Of a stretch of 64,000 bases of DNA, positions 12,328 through 25,117 are shown one piece after another (positions within the stretch are counted from its first letter, which is position 1; each line of letters begins with the position of its first letter). Below the pieces are notes generated by a model, which did not search any database, was not told the origin of the DNA, and saw only the letters and a list, made by a program, of their open reading frames with translations. Both the position numbers and the translations under genes were made by a program. The stretch comes from Crossaster papposus (Eukaryota > Echinodermata > Asteroidea > Velatida > Solasteridae): the NCBI GenBank assembly GCA_037893245.1, contig JBAIAA010000262.1, forward strand, positions 1,302,001 through 1,366,000, written 5' to 3'.

Positions 12328-12584
12328 TACGTCTGTCTAAGGTGGGACATATGGAGCTCCGTGAATATTCATCAGTTAAGGGTTACCAGCCAAATATTGA
12401 GGGGCTGCCCTTTGAACTCCGGGCCTTTAAATTTTTCTTTCCCGACTCCACAAAGGATCAGATGAAATTTCCGCCGTCAAAGTTCAACAATGTCCTCCTC
12501 ATGTCGGGCTCCATGGGTAGGAGCCTTAAAGGTTTCAGCTGGCCTTCAAATCTTAATGTGCAGCTGGTCGCTAACTGGAGTTAG
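12324..12584 (+). pseudogene. Polymerase C-terminal extension, possibly SGNH-hydrolase-like remnant
   Basis: This frame overlaps the stop of the preceding fragment by four bases and continues the polymerase: LSKVGH, GLPFELRAFKFFFPDS, then NNVLLMSGSMGRSLKGFSWP. Some DIRS-order polymerases carry a GDSL/SGNH-like domain after RNase H. LLMSGSM resembles its block I, with the catalytic-site Asp missing. The frame stops at 12584, so only the start of such a domain would remain. The link to the RNase H tail is more secure than the SGNH reading. Confidence 0.4.
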
Positions 12585-15235
12585 ATTGCATCATTATGTA
12601 GAGCGGTGGCAGCTACATGCCGACAGCATGCAGTAGTTTTACACGAAATAATTAACTATTTCAGCAGGTTAGCAATTGCCAGACAGGAGCACGAGAGGTC
12701 ATAAGAGTCTTTTGCGCAGCCACCGTTCGGCTTCAGCCTTCAGGTAGAGTTTTCGGACTGTATCTTCATCTTGTCATCAATCTGCCAAACTAAGCTGGTG
12801 AAAGTAAATTGTTCTGTAGCCATGGTCAACAAGGCCCTAAGACTAAGAGCCATGTAGTAACACTACCTGGGTCTTTCTCTCGAATGATTACATTATGCAA
12901 GTTGATCTAATATACGACGTCCATCTGTCCATCTGAAGCTTCACCGCAGGCTACATATGGTTTTAAGATCAACTTTGCGCCTGCTTTCTCCCCCCGACAT
13001 ATCTTGTTTCTAGTAGTACACAGTGGCTAACATTTTTGCATATATTGGCTTCTTCAAGCATAATGGAGTATTGGCAAGGTTGAAGTCGCTGAACAGCCTT
13101 TTTATAAAGGCGGGCACACGACAAGCAGAAAATTAAGTTATATATTTAGTGGCATCACTCGAGGATTTTTTATCCATAATCATCAAGGCGAAGGATATCA
13201 AACAGAAGAAAATATCTTTAACGCAGCATTGTCTCCTTCCTAGTAGATAGGGATTCTAAAAAAAGAAGCAAGTCCACGCTGTTGGATGTGACAACTTAGG
13301 CGTTAGGGCTGGAGACTTTGGACGGACAAAGACGTGCGAGAGGGAGGCGACTTCTCTTCAACCACACGATTGGAAAGACGGTTAGAGATTAGTCCAGTTC
13401 TTCTTTCATTATCTTCCCAAAGTTAGATGATTCATCATCGGATTTAGACCCAGCCTGGTGCAGTCAACAGCTTGGTCGAGGCGGCAGGGTCCCACGGCTA
13501 CAGCCTAAACGTTTTCTGCTGTCAACGTAAGATCGCAAACATCTCGTCAACAATATCTATATAAACAATCATATCACAATTATTAATTGTGTAACAAGTG
13601 GCCGTATCATCTAGTTAAAGCATGGAGGTAGGAAACAAGCGGACAATCATCTGCCTTATGATTGAATTATTCAATCAACATAAACATACTAATTATAAAT
13701 GAACATATAAATCATAGGTAAGTTACTATGCAACCCAGCCATTTGCATACACTTTAATGGGCATGATGTGTCGACAATAAACACGTACAGTCATTGTCAA
13801 CAATCCATAACCTTGTATTTCCACACACGTGGATAACAGAAACGCATCTTAAATGTTGCCATATTTACCAGTAAATTATCCCAACTTGTACAAAATACAC
13901 ATGCGGGAGTGTCTGTTTATAACAATGGATAAGTTAACTAACCAACTGTTGCATTCTTTGAAGTTCTTAGCCGTAACAATGACGAAATTTACATGAGCAA
14001 TGATCGCACCATGTCCTAGCAGTAGCACATACAAATTGTGAAGTTTCTAGAATACAGAAAGGGTACAGCCACTTGAGGGCGCTATTTCAACTTTCCGCCG
14101 TTACAAAGCCTTTTGTGGGTACCGTGCGGGGGTCGCTGACACTTTACGCATCCGCAGAGCTTAGAAATAGGTGCAGATATGAATCACTGCAGATGGGCTT
14201 CCGAAAAACAAAACATAATAGGCCTAAACGCTACACTGAGTTGTAAACAATAACCAGGCGTAAACAAAGGGTGCAGTTCCTGCACGACGCAGTTCAGCGC
14301 CTTTTCATAGCATTCGAAAATCAAAAATGGTTTTTGAACTTACAAAGTGTCGGGCATCAAGTCCAGTAGATCCTTCTTAGAATTAAGTAACAGTAATAAT
14401 TTGAAGAACATGTAGGAGGGTAATATAGGTATATATAAGTAACACTTTCTTTTGACATATAGTACAGGGACTACCCCATTACTAGAGGTCAAATCATTAT
14501 CAAGATATAACTAAGATCATTATTCTTCACTAAAATTTATTTACATTAGCTGGTGTTTGCAAATGAACATGTTTCATGTTGGCGACGCAGCAGGTTTGAC
14601 AGGGTTCGCGACATGGTACAGACGCATAGTTTTCAAACGGCGCTGTCCTATCTTGCGGAGACATATATTGTACGCATATGTGGGTTTACGTCTCTATATA
14701 TATTTACATAAATAACATAGGTAGGCATATATCGAGATATGTATAGGGACCCTTTCTTAAAAAATAAATAAAAAATAATAATACTAAAAAACCTGACAAA
14801 GTTGTGGGGAAATTAACTGTCCCTATAACATTTTGGGTCTCTAGTGAAGGGGTCTAGGGGTAGAATTGGGTTAGGGATAATAACAAAAGACAAATTGGGG
14901 TGATGTTGAAAAGTGTAGATCGAAATAATGTTCAGAGTTTGAGTTTAGAGAGGTTTTAGGCACACAAACCTTCTGAAATGTCCCCATAACGTCATGTGCT
15001 AAAATAATGAGTGTGTATGTATGTAAACTTAGAAAATATTTTAAAAAAAGAAAAAGAAGGTTAAAACAAAACAAACCCGGAGTTTGCAACGACTGCAACA
15101 AAGTAACCCCTCTCTCCGTGCTCTATTTAAGGATAGGAGAGGCTTTTGTCTAAGAGTTGGGATGAGAGATGGGTGGAATGGTGAGTATTATATTAAGGGT
15201 TTAGGGGACTCAAGCTCGGATGGGGCTTCGGTAAT
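12585..15235. other. Element 1 right body, no recognised gene
   Basis: This is where a tyrosine recombinase would be expected, but no Arg...His-x-x-Arg...His/Trp...Tyr pattern or HGRW-like block was recognised in any frame. The sequence is AT-rich with frequent stops and short poly-A/AAT tracts around 14756-14800. It appears to be decayed or unrelated filler. Confidence 0.4.
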
Positions 15236-15317
15236 AATCTATCAAACCCATATCTAAGCATTGTAGATTCTGGAGCCCGCTACGGAACAATGGAGCGATA
15301 TAAATAGTTTACTATTT
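15236..15317 (+). repeat. Element 1 split direct repeat B1
   Basis: 82 bp identical to 15563-15644, ending in TTTACTATTT. It is followed directly by A2, so 15311-15318 preserves the circular B-A junction. Confidence 0.9.
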
Positions 15318-15376
15318 GTACCGCTCAAGACAATGAGGGCGACAGAAGAAACATCAAGCCATTCGTGATTCTGGCG
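15318..15376 (+). repeat. Element 1 split direct repeat A2
   Basis: 59 bp identical to the left end (3550-3608). A 186-bp spacer without recognised features separates it from B2. Confidence 0.9.
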
Positions 15377-15562
15377 GACCGATGGCGTGGAGTTCTCAGG
15401 GCTATGCGGGGTAAGAGTTCAGCTCGTCAGAGGTGAGTAAATATCTCTTGTTTGGCACACTTAGAAGTTGCAGTGTGGTGGTGAGTTTATCAACGGTTTT
15501 CCCACCCACCCAACCCCTTTTTCCCGCGCGGAGTTCCGCCGCGGGTTCCGGTTTCTACGTAA

Positions 15563-15644
15563 AATCTATCAAACCCATATCTAAGCATTGTAGATTCTGG
15601 AGCCCGCTACGGAACAATGGAGCGATATAAATAGTTTACTATTT
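15563..15644 (+). repeat. Element 1 split direct repeat B2 (right end)
   Basis: Second copy of the 82-bp B repeat. Its final ACTATTT (15638-15644) is followed directly by satellite TTTCATGAAAATG, which is what follows ACTATTT in uninterrupted copies such as that at about 19155-19170. Confidence 0.9.
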
Positions 15645-16759
15645 TTTCATGAAAATGAAATCACTATCAAGGAAATAATTATCCGGAGCAGACCGAGGTT
15701 GTGGTCATCCGACCTCTCCGTTACTGACCAAGAAAGTGTCTACTTCGTCACTCTGAGTAGAGTACCTCAAGTCATACCAAAAACTTGTTAGCAGAGCGAG
15801 GTTTCGATCCTCGGACCTCTGGATTTTGGGCCCAGCACGCGTCCACTGTGCCACTCTGCTTCATGTGCATTTAGAAACAACAAACAAAATTAAAGCAGAC
15901 ATTATAAAAACATTCTAAAATATGTATTACATTTGAATAACAGTTAAGCAAAAATACCTCTTTAGCCGAGCGAGGTGTTTGTCCTCGGACCTCTGGGTTA
16001 TGGGCCCAGCACGCTCCCACTGCAACACTCTGCGTAACTATTTGTTAATGAAAATTAAATCACTATCAAGGAAATAATTATCCGGAGCAGACCGAGGTTG
16101 TGGTCATCCGAACTCTCGGTTACTGACCAAGAAAGTGTCTACTTCGTCACTCTGAGTCGAGTACCTCAAGTCATACCAACAACTTGTTAGCAGAGGGAAG
16201 CTTCGATCTTCGGACCTCCGGGTTATGGGCCCATCACGCTTCCACTGCGCCACTCTGCTTCATGTGAATTTAGAAACAGCAAACAAAATTAAAGCACACA
16301 TTGTAAAAACATTCTAAAATATTTATTACATTTGAATAACAGTGAAGCAAAAATACCTCTTTAGCAGAACGAGGTTTTGGTCCTCGGACCTCTTGGTTAT
16401 GGGCCCAGCACGCTCCCACTGCTCCACTGTGCGTAACTATTTTTAATGAAAAGGAAATCACTATTAAGGAAATAATTATCCTGAGCAGACCGAGGTTGTG
16501 GTCATCCGAACTCTCGGTTACTGACCAAGAAAGTGTCTACTTCGTCACTCTGAGTCGAGTACCTCAAGTCATACCAACAACTTGTTAGCAGAGGGAAGTT
16601 TCGATCTTCGGACCTCCGGGTTATGGGCCCATCACGCTTCCACTGCGCCACTCTGCTTCATGTGAATTTAGAAACAGCAAACAAAATTAAAGCACACATT
16701 GTAAAAACATTCTAAAATATTTATTACATTTGAATAACAGTGAAGCAAAAATACCTCTT

Positions 16760-16831
16760 TAGCAGAACGAGGTTTTGGTCCTCGGACCTCTTGGTTATGG
16801 GCCCAGAACGCTCCCACTGCTCCACTGTGCG
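16760..16831 (-). pseudogene. Representative A module (tRNA-iMet-like, damaged box B)
   Basis: Represents the A module found in most units. The better variants match the consensus initiator tRNA at 66 of 72 positions; the differences sit at position 1, the D stem, the D loop and the T loop. The loss of TCGA in the T loop removes a canonical box B. The CAT anticodon loop and a T5 run about 8 nt downstream (plus-strand GCAAAAATACC) are kept. This copy is more diverged at its 5' acceptor strand. Confidence 0.6.
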
Positions 16832-19800
16832 TAACTATTTTTAATGAAAAGGAAATCACTATTAAGGAAATAATTATCCTGAGCAGACCGAGGTTGTGGT
16901 CATCCGACCTCTCCGTTACTGACCAAGAAAGTGTCTACTTCGTCACTCTGAGTAGAGTACCTCAAGTCATACCAAAAACTTGTTAGCACAGCGAGGTTTC
17001 AATCCTCGGACCTCTGGGTTATGGGCCCAGCACGCTTCCACTGCGCCACTCTGCTTCATGTGAATTTAGAAACAACAAACACAATTAAAGCAGACATTCT
17101 AAAATATTTATTACATTTGAATAACAGTGAAGCAAAAATACCTCTTTAGCAGAACGAGGTTTTGGTCCTCGGACATCTTGGTTATGGGCCCAGCACGCTC
17201 CCGTTGCTCCACTATGCGTAACTATTTTTAATGAAAATGAAATCACTATTAAGGAAATAATTATCCTGAGCAGACCGAGGTTGTGGTCATCCGACCTCTC
17301 CGTTACTGACCAAGAAAGTGTCTACTTCGTCACTCTGAGTCGAGTACCTTAAGTCATACCAAAAACTTGTTAGCAGAGCAAGGTTTCGATCCTCGGACCT
17401 CTGGGTTATGGGCCCAGCACGCGTCCACTGCGCCACTCTGCTTCATGTGAATTTAGAAACAACAAACAAAATTAAAGCAGACATTCTAAAAACATTCTAA
17501 AATATGTATTACATTTGAATAACAGTGAAGCAAAAATACCTCTTTAGCCGAGCGAGGTTTTGGTCCTCGGACCTCTGTGTTATGGGCCCAGCACGCTCCC
17601 ACTGCTCCACTCTACTTCTTGTGAATTTAGAAACAGCAAACAAAATGAAAGCAGACATTCTAAAAACATTCTAAAATATTTATTAAATTTGAATAACAAT
17701 GAAGCAAAAATACCTCTTTAGCAGAGCGAGGTTTGGGTCTTCGGACCTCTGGATTATGGGCCCAGCACGCTCCCACTGCAACACTCTGCGTAACTATTTT
17801 TTTCATGAAAATGAAATCACTATCAAGGAAATAATTATCCGGAGCAGACCGAGGTTGTGGTCATCCGACCTCTCCGTTACTGACCAAGAAAGTGTCTACT
17901 TCGTCACTCTGAGTAGAGTACCTCAAGTCATACCAAAAACTTGTTAGCACAGCGAGGTTTCAATCCTCGGACCTCTGGGTTATGGGCCCAGCACGCTTCC
18001 ACTGCGCCACTCTGCTTCATGTGAATTTAGAAACAACAAACACAATTAAAGCAGACATTCTAAAATATTTATTAAATTTGAATAACAGTGAAGCAAAAAT
18101 ACCTCTTTAGCAGAGCGAGGTTTGGGTCTACGGACCTCTGGGTTATGGGCCCAGCACGCTCCCACTGCAACACTATGCGCAACTATTTTTAATGAAAATG
18201 AAATCACTATTAAGGAAATAATTATCCTGAGCAGACCGAAGTTGTGGTCATCCGACCTCTCCGTTACTGACCAAGAAAGTGTCTACTTCGTCACTCTGAG
18301 TCGAGTACCTCAAGTCATACCAAAAACTTGTTAGCAGAGCGAAATTTCGATCTTCGGACCTCCGGGTTATGGGCCCATCACGCTTCCACTGCGCCACTCT
18401 GCTTCATGTGAATTTAGAAACAGCAAACAAAATTAAAGGAAAAAATTGTAAAAACATTCTAAAATATTTATTACATTTGAATAACAGTGAAGCAAAAATA
18501 CCTCTTTAGCAGAACGAGGTTTTGGTCCTCGGACATCTTGGTTATGGGCCCAGCACGCTCCCGTTGCTCCACTATGCGTAACTATTTTTAATGAAAATGA
18601 AATCACTATTAAGGAAATATTTATCCTGAGCAGACCGAGCTTGTGGTCATCCGACCTCTCCGTTACTGACCAAGAAAGTGTCTACTTCGTCACTCTGAGT
18701 CGAGTACCTTAAGTCATACCAAAAACTTGTTAGCAGAGCAAGGTTTCGATCCTCGGACCTCTGGGTTATGGGCCCAGCACGCGTCCACTGCGCCACTCTG
18801 CTTCATGTGAATTTAGAAACAACAAACAAAATTAAAGCAGACATTCCAAAAACATTCTAAAATATGTATTACATTTGAAAAAACAGTGAAGCAAAAATAC
18901 CTCTTTAGCCGAGCGAGGTTTTGGTCCTCGGACCTCTGTGTTATGGGCCCAGCACGCTCCCACTGCTCCACTCTACTTCTTGTGAATTTAGAAACAGCAA
19001 ACAAAATGAAAGCAGACATTCTAAAAACATTCTAAAATATTTATTAAATTTGAATAACAATGAAGCAAAAATACCTCTTTAGCAGAGCGAGGTTTGGGTC
19101 TTCGGACCTCTGGATTATGGGCCCAGCACGCTCCCACTGCAACACTCTGCGTAACTATTTTTTCATGAAAATGAAATCACTATCAAGGAAATAATTATCC
19201 GGAGCAGACCGAGGTTGTGGTCATCCGACCTCTCCGTTACTGACCAAGAAAGTGTCTACTTCGTCACTCTGAGTAGAGTACCTCAAGTCATACCAAAAAC
19301 TTGTTAGCAGAGCGAGGTTTCGATCCTCGGACCTTTGGATTTTGGACCCAGCACGCGTCCACTGTGCCACTCTGCTTCATGTGCATTTAGAAACAACAAA
19401 CAAAATTAAAGCAGACATTATAAAAACATTCTAAAATATGTATTACATTTGAATAACAGTTAAGCAAAAATACCTCTTTAGCCGAGCGAGGTTTTTGTCC
19501 TCGGACCTCTGGGTTATGGGCCCAACACGCTCCCACTGCTCCACTATGGGTAACTATTTTTAATGAAAAGGAAATCACTATTAAGGAAATAATTATCCTG
19601 AGCAGACCGAGGTTGTGGTCATCCGACCTCTCCGTTACTGACCAAGAAAGTGTCTACTTCGTCACTCTTAGTAGAGTACCTCAAGTCATACCAAAAACTT
19701 GTTAGCAGAGCGAGGTTTCGATCCTCGGACCTCTAGGTTATGGGACCAGCACGCTTCCACTGCGCCACTCTGCTTCATGTGAATTTAGAAACAACAAACA

Positions 19801-22654
19801 AAATTAAAGCAGACATTCTAAAAACATTCTAAAATATTTATTAAATTGGAATAACAGTGAAGAAAAAATACCTCTTTAGCAGAGCGAGGTTTGGGTCTTC
19901 GGACCTCTGGGTTATGGGCCCAGCACGCTCCCACTGCAACACTCTGCGTAACTATTTTTTAATGAAAATTAAATCACTATCAAGGAAATAATTATCCGGA
20001 GCAGACCGAGGTTGTGGTCATCCGAACTCTCGGTTACTGACCAAGAAAGTGTCTACTTCGTCACTCTGAGTCGAGTACCTCAAGTCATACCAACAACTTG
20101 TTAGCAGAGGGAAGTTTCGATCTTCGGACCTCCGGGTTATGGGCCCATCACGCTTCCACTGCGCCACTCTGCTTCATGTGAATTTAGAAACAGCAAACAA
20201 AATTAAAGCACACATTGTAAAAACATTCTAAAATATTTATTACATTTGAATAACAGTGAAGCAAAAATACCTCTTTAGCAGAACGAGGTTTTGGTCCTCG
20301 GACCTCTTGGTTATGGGCCCAGCACGCTCCCACTGCTCCACTGTGCGTAACTATTTTTAATGAAAAGGAAATCACTATTAAGGAAATAATTATCCTGAGC
20401 AGACCGAGGTTGTGGTCATCCGAACTCTCGGTTACTGACCAAGAAAGTGTCTACTTCGTCACTCTGAGTCGAGTACCTCAAGTCATACCAACAACTTGTT
20501 AGCAGAGGGAAGTTTCGATCTTCGGACCTCCGGGTTATGGGCCCATCACGCTTCCACTGCGCCACTCTGCTTCATGTGAATTTAGAAACAGCAAACAAAA
20601 TTAAAGCACACATTGTAAAAACATTCTAAAATATTTATTACATTTGAATAACAGTGAAGCAAAAATACCTCTTTAGCAGAACGAGGTTTTGGTCCTCGGA
20701 CCTCTTGGTTATGGGCCCAGAACGCTCCCACTGCTCCACTGTTCGTAACTATTTTTAATGAAAAGGAAATCACTATTAAGGAAATAATTATCCTGAGCAG
20801 ACCGAGGTTGTGGTCATCCGACCTCTCCGTTACTGACCAAGAAAGTGTCTACTTCGTCACTCTGAGTAGAGTACCTCAAGTCATACCAAAAACTTGTTAG
20901 CACAGCGAGGTTTCAATCCTCGGACCTCTGGGTTATGGGCCCAGCACGCTTCCACTGCGCCACTCTGCTTCATGTGAATTTAGAAACAACAAACACAATT
21001 AAAGCAGACATTCTAAAATATTTATTAAATTTGAATAACAGTGAAGCAAAAATACCTCTTTAGCAGAGCGAGGTTTGGGTCTACGGACCTCTGGGTTATG
21101 GGCCCAGCACGCTCCCACTGCAACACTATGCGCAACTATTTTTAATGAAAATGAAATCACTATTAAGGAAATAATTATCCTGAGCAGACCGAAGTTGTGG
21201 TCATCCGACCTCTCCGTTACTGACCAAGAAAGTGTCTACTTCGTCACTCTGAGTCGAGTACCTCAAGTCATACCAAAAACTTGTTAGCAGAGCGAAATTT
21301 CGATCTTCGGACCTCTGGGTTATGGGCCCATCACGCTTCCACTGCGCCACCCTGCTTCATGTGAATTTAGAAACAGCAAACAAAATTAAAGGCAAAAATT
21401 GTAAAAACATTCTAAAATATTTATTACATTTGAATAACAGTGAAGCAAAAATACCTCTTTAGCAGAACGAGGTTTTGGTCCTCGGACATCTTGGTTATGG
21501 GCCCAGCACGCTCCCACTGCTCCACTATGCGTAACTATTTTTAATGAAAATGAAATCACTATTAAGGAAATAGTTATCCTGAGCAGACCGAGGTTGTGGT
21601 CATCCGACCTCTCCGTTACTGACCAAGAAAGTGTCTACTTCGTCACTCTGAGTCGAGTACCTTAAGTCATACCAAAAACTTGTTAGCAGAGCAAGGTTTC
21701 GATCCTCGGACCTCTGGGTTATGGGCCCAGCACGCGTCCACTGCGCCACTCTGCTTCATGTGAATTTAGAAACAACAAACAAAATTAAAGCAGACATTCT
21801 AAAAACATTCTAAAATATGTATTACATTTGAATAACAGTGAAGCAAAAATACCTCTTTAGCCGAGCGAGGTTTTGGTCCTCGGACCTCTGTGTTATGGGC
21901 CCAGCACGCTCCCACTGCTCCACTCTACTTCTTGTGAATTTAGAAACAGCAAACAAAATGAAAGCAGACATTCTAAAAACATTCTAAAATATTTATTAAA
22001 TTTGAATAACAATGAAGCAAAAATACCTCTTTAGCAGAGCGAGGTTTGGGTCTTCGGACCTCTGGATTATGGGCCCAGCACGCTCCCACTGCAACACTCT
22101 GCGTAACTATTTTTTCATGAAAATGAAATCACTATCAAGGAAATAATTATCCAGAGCAGACCGAGGTTGTGGTCATCCGACCTCTCCGTTACTGACCAAG
22201 AAAGTGTCTACTTCGTCACTCTGAGTAGAGTACCTCAAGTCATACCAAAAACTTGTTAGCAGAGCGAGGTTTCGATCCTCGGACCTCTGGATTATGGGCC
22301 CAGCACGCGTCCACTGTGCCACTCTGCTTCATGTGCATTTAGAAACAACGAACAAAATTAAAGCAGACATTATAAAAACATTCTAAAATATGTATTACAT
22401 TTGAATAACAGTTAAGCAAAAATACCTCTTTAGCCGAGCGAGGTTTTGGTCCTCGGACCTCTGGGTTATGGGCCCAACACGCTCCCACTGCTCCACTATG
22501 GGTAACTATTTTTAATGAAAAGGAAATCACTATTAAGGAAATAATTATCCTGAGCAGACCGAGGTTGTGGTCATCCGACCTCTCCGTTACTGACCAAGAA
22601 AGTGTCTACTTCGTCACTCTTAGTAGAGTACCTCAAGTCATACCAAAAACTTGT

Positions 22655-22726
22655 TAGCAGAGCGAGGTTTCGATCCTCGGACCTCTAGGTTATGGGCCCA
22701 GCACGCTTCCACTGCGCCACTCTGCT
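22655..22726 (-). tRNA. tRNA-iMet (CAT)-like copy, G-U in anticodon stem
   Basis: One difference from the exact consensus: a C-to-T change in the 3' strand of the anticodon stem, giving G-U in place of G-C. All other stems pair, box A and box B are intact, and a T5 terminator follows after 5 nt. Confidence 0.7.
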
Positions 22727-23451
22727 TCATGTGAATTGAGAAACAACAAACAAAATTAAAGCAGACATTCTAAAAACATTCTAAAATATTTATTACATTT
22801 GAATAACAGTGAAGAAAAAATACCTCTTTAGCAGAGCGAGGTTTGGGTCTTCGGACCTCTGGGTTATGGGCCCAGCACGCTCCCACTGCAACACTCTGCG
22901 TAACTATTTTTTAATGAAAATTAAATCACTATCAAGGAAATAATTATCCGGAGTAGACCGAGGTTGTGGTCATCCGAACTCTCGGTTACTGACCAAGAAA
23001 GTGTCTACTTCGTCACTCTGAGTCGAGTACCTCAAGTCATACCAACAACTTGTTAGCAGAGGGAAGTTTCGATCTTCGGACCTCCGGGTTATGGGCCCAT
23101 CACGCTTCCACTGCGCCACTCTGCTTCATGTGAATTTAGAAACAGCAAACAAAATTAAAGCACACATTGTAAAAACATTCTAAAATATGTATTACATTTG
23201 AATAACAGTTAAGCAAAAATACCTCTTTAGCCGAGCGAGGTTTTGGTCCTCGGACCTCTGGGTTATGGGCCCAACACGCTCCCACTGCTCCACTATGGAT
23301 AACTATTTTTAATGAAAAGGAAATCACTATTAAGGAAATAATTATCCTGAGCAGACCGAGGTTGTGGTCATCCGACCTCTCCGTTACTGACCAAGAAAGT
23401 GTCTACTTCGTCACTCTTAGTAGAGTACCTCAAGTCATACCAAAATCTTGT

Positions 23452-23523
23452 TAGCAGAGCGAGGTTTCGATCCTCGGACCTCTAGGTTATGGGCCCAGCA
23501 CGCTTCCACTGCGCCACTCTGCT
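23452..23523 (-). tRNA. tRNA-iMet (CAT)-like copy, G-U in anticodon stem, T4 terminator
   Basis: Same sequence class as 22655-22726. The downstream run is shortened to T4 by an A-to-T change (plus-strand CCAAAATCTTGT), so termination may be weaker. Confidence 0.65.
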
Positions 23524-24248
23524 TCATGTGAATTTAGAAACAACAAACAAAATTAAAGCAGACATTCTAAAAACATTCTAAAATATTTTTTAAATTTGAA
23601 TAAGAGTGAAGAAAAAATACCTCTTTAGCAGAGCGAGGTTTGGGTCTTCGGACCTCTGGATTATGGGCCCAGAACGCTCCCACTGCAACACTCTGCGTAA
23701 CTATTTTTTCATGAAAATGAAATCACTATCAAGGAAATAATTATCCAGAGCAGACCGAGGTTGTGGTCATCCGACCTCTCCGTTACTGACCAAGAAAGTG
23801 TCTACTTCGTCACTCTGAGTAGAGTACCTCAAGTCATACCAAAAACTTGTTAGCAGAGCGAGGTTTCGATCCTCGGACCTCTGGATTATGGGCCCAGCAC
23901 GCGTCCACTGTGCCACTCTGCTTCATGTGCATTTAGAAACAACGAACAAAATTAAAGCAGACATTATAAAAACATTCTAAAATATGTATTACATTTGAAT
24001 AACAGTTAAGCAAAAATACCTCTTTAGCCGAGCGAGGTTTTGGTCCTCGGACCTCTGGGTTATGGGCCCAACACGCTCCCACTGCTCCACTATGGGTAAC
24101 TATTTTTAATGAAAAGGAAATCACTATTAAGGAAATAATTATCCTGAGCAGACCGAGGTTGTGGTCATCCGACCTCTCCGTTACTGACCAAGAAAGTGTC
24201 TACTTCGTCACTCTTAGTAGAGTACCTCAAGTCATACCAAAAACTTGT

Positions 24249-24320
24249 TAGCAGAGCGAGGTTTCGATCCTCGGACCTCTAGGTTATGGGCCCAGCACGC
24301 TTCCACTGCGCCACTCTGCT
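24249..24320 (-). tRNA. tRNA-iMet (CAT)-like copy, G-U in anticodon stem
   Basis: Identical class to 22655-22726 and in the equivalent position one 1594-bp higher-order repeat later. T5 terminator present. Confidence 0.7.
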
Positions 24321-25045
24321 TCATGTGAATTGAGAAACAACAAACAAAATTAAAGCAGACATTCTAAAAACATTCTAAAATATTTATTAAATTTGAATAA
24401 CAGTGAAGAAAAAATACCTCTTTAGCAGAGCGAGGTTTGGGTCTTCGGACCTCTGGGTTATGGGCCCAGCACGCTCCCACTGCAACACTCTGCGTAACTA
24501 TTTTTTAATGAAAATTAAATCACTATCAAGGAAATAATTATCCGGAGCAGACCGAGGTTGTGGTCATCCGAACTCTCGGTTACTGACCAAGAAAGTGTCT
24601 ACTTCGTCACTCTGAGTCGAGTACCTCAAGTCATACCAACAACTTGTTAGCAGAGGGAAGTTTCGATCTTCGGACCTCCGGGTTATGGGCCCATCACGCT
24701 TCCACTGCGCCACTCTGCTTCATGTGAATTTAGAAACAGCAAACAAAATTAAAGCACACATTGTAAAAACATTCTAAAATATGTATTACATTTGAATAAC
24801 AGTTAAGCAAAAATACCTCTTTAGCCGAGCGAGGTTTTGGTCCTCGGACCTCTGGGTTATGGGCCCAACACGCTCCCACTGCTCCACTATGGATAACTAT
24901 TTTTAATGAAAAGGAAATCACTATTAAGGAAATAATTATCCTGAGCAGACCGAGGTTGTGGTCATCCGACCTCTCCGTTACTGACCAAGAAAGTGTCTAC
25001 TTCGTCACTCTTAGTAGAGTACCTCAAGTCATACCAAAATCTTGT

Positions 25046-25117
25046 TAGCAGAGCGAGGTTTCGATCCTCGGACCTCTAGGTTATGGGCCCAGCACGCTTC
25101 CACTGCGCCACTCTGCT
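25046..25117 (-). tRNA. tRNA-iMet (CAT)-like copy, G-U in anticodon stem, T4 terminator
   Basis: Identical class to 23452-23523, including the T4 variant, exactly 1594 bp later. This supports a higher-order duplication. Confidence 0.65.

Larger units (their letters stand above)
3550..15644 (+). mobile_element. DIRS-order retrotransposon with split direct repeats (element 1, decayed, 12.1 kb)
   Basis: The boundaries come from repeat architecture. A 59-bp segment at the left end (A1) recurs internally (A2), directly preceded by an 82-bp segment (B1) that recurs at the right end (B2). This A1-body-B1-A2-B2 order is the split-direct-repeat structure of PAT/Ngaro-type DIRS-order elements. Both A copies and both B copies are identical by eye. 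The heptamer ACTATTT is at the end of B1, at the end of B2 and in the satellite target, and there is no target-site duplication. The body contains a badly decayed RT/RNase H of DIRS type (10855-12584), an R/G-rich Gag-like remnant (about 9880-10139), a minisatellite and long unrecognised stretches. No tyrosine recombinase was recognised. The length is about double that usual for the order, so it may hold captured or nested DNA. Decayed coding with identical ends implies mobilisation in trans. Confidence 0.8.

Noticed and set aside
3540-15650. ACTATTT at both ends of element 1 as a target-site duplication
   Set aside because: The heptamer also ends B1 inside the element, so it belongs to both the circle junction and the target; this fits recombination at a shared core rather than duplication of the target.
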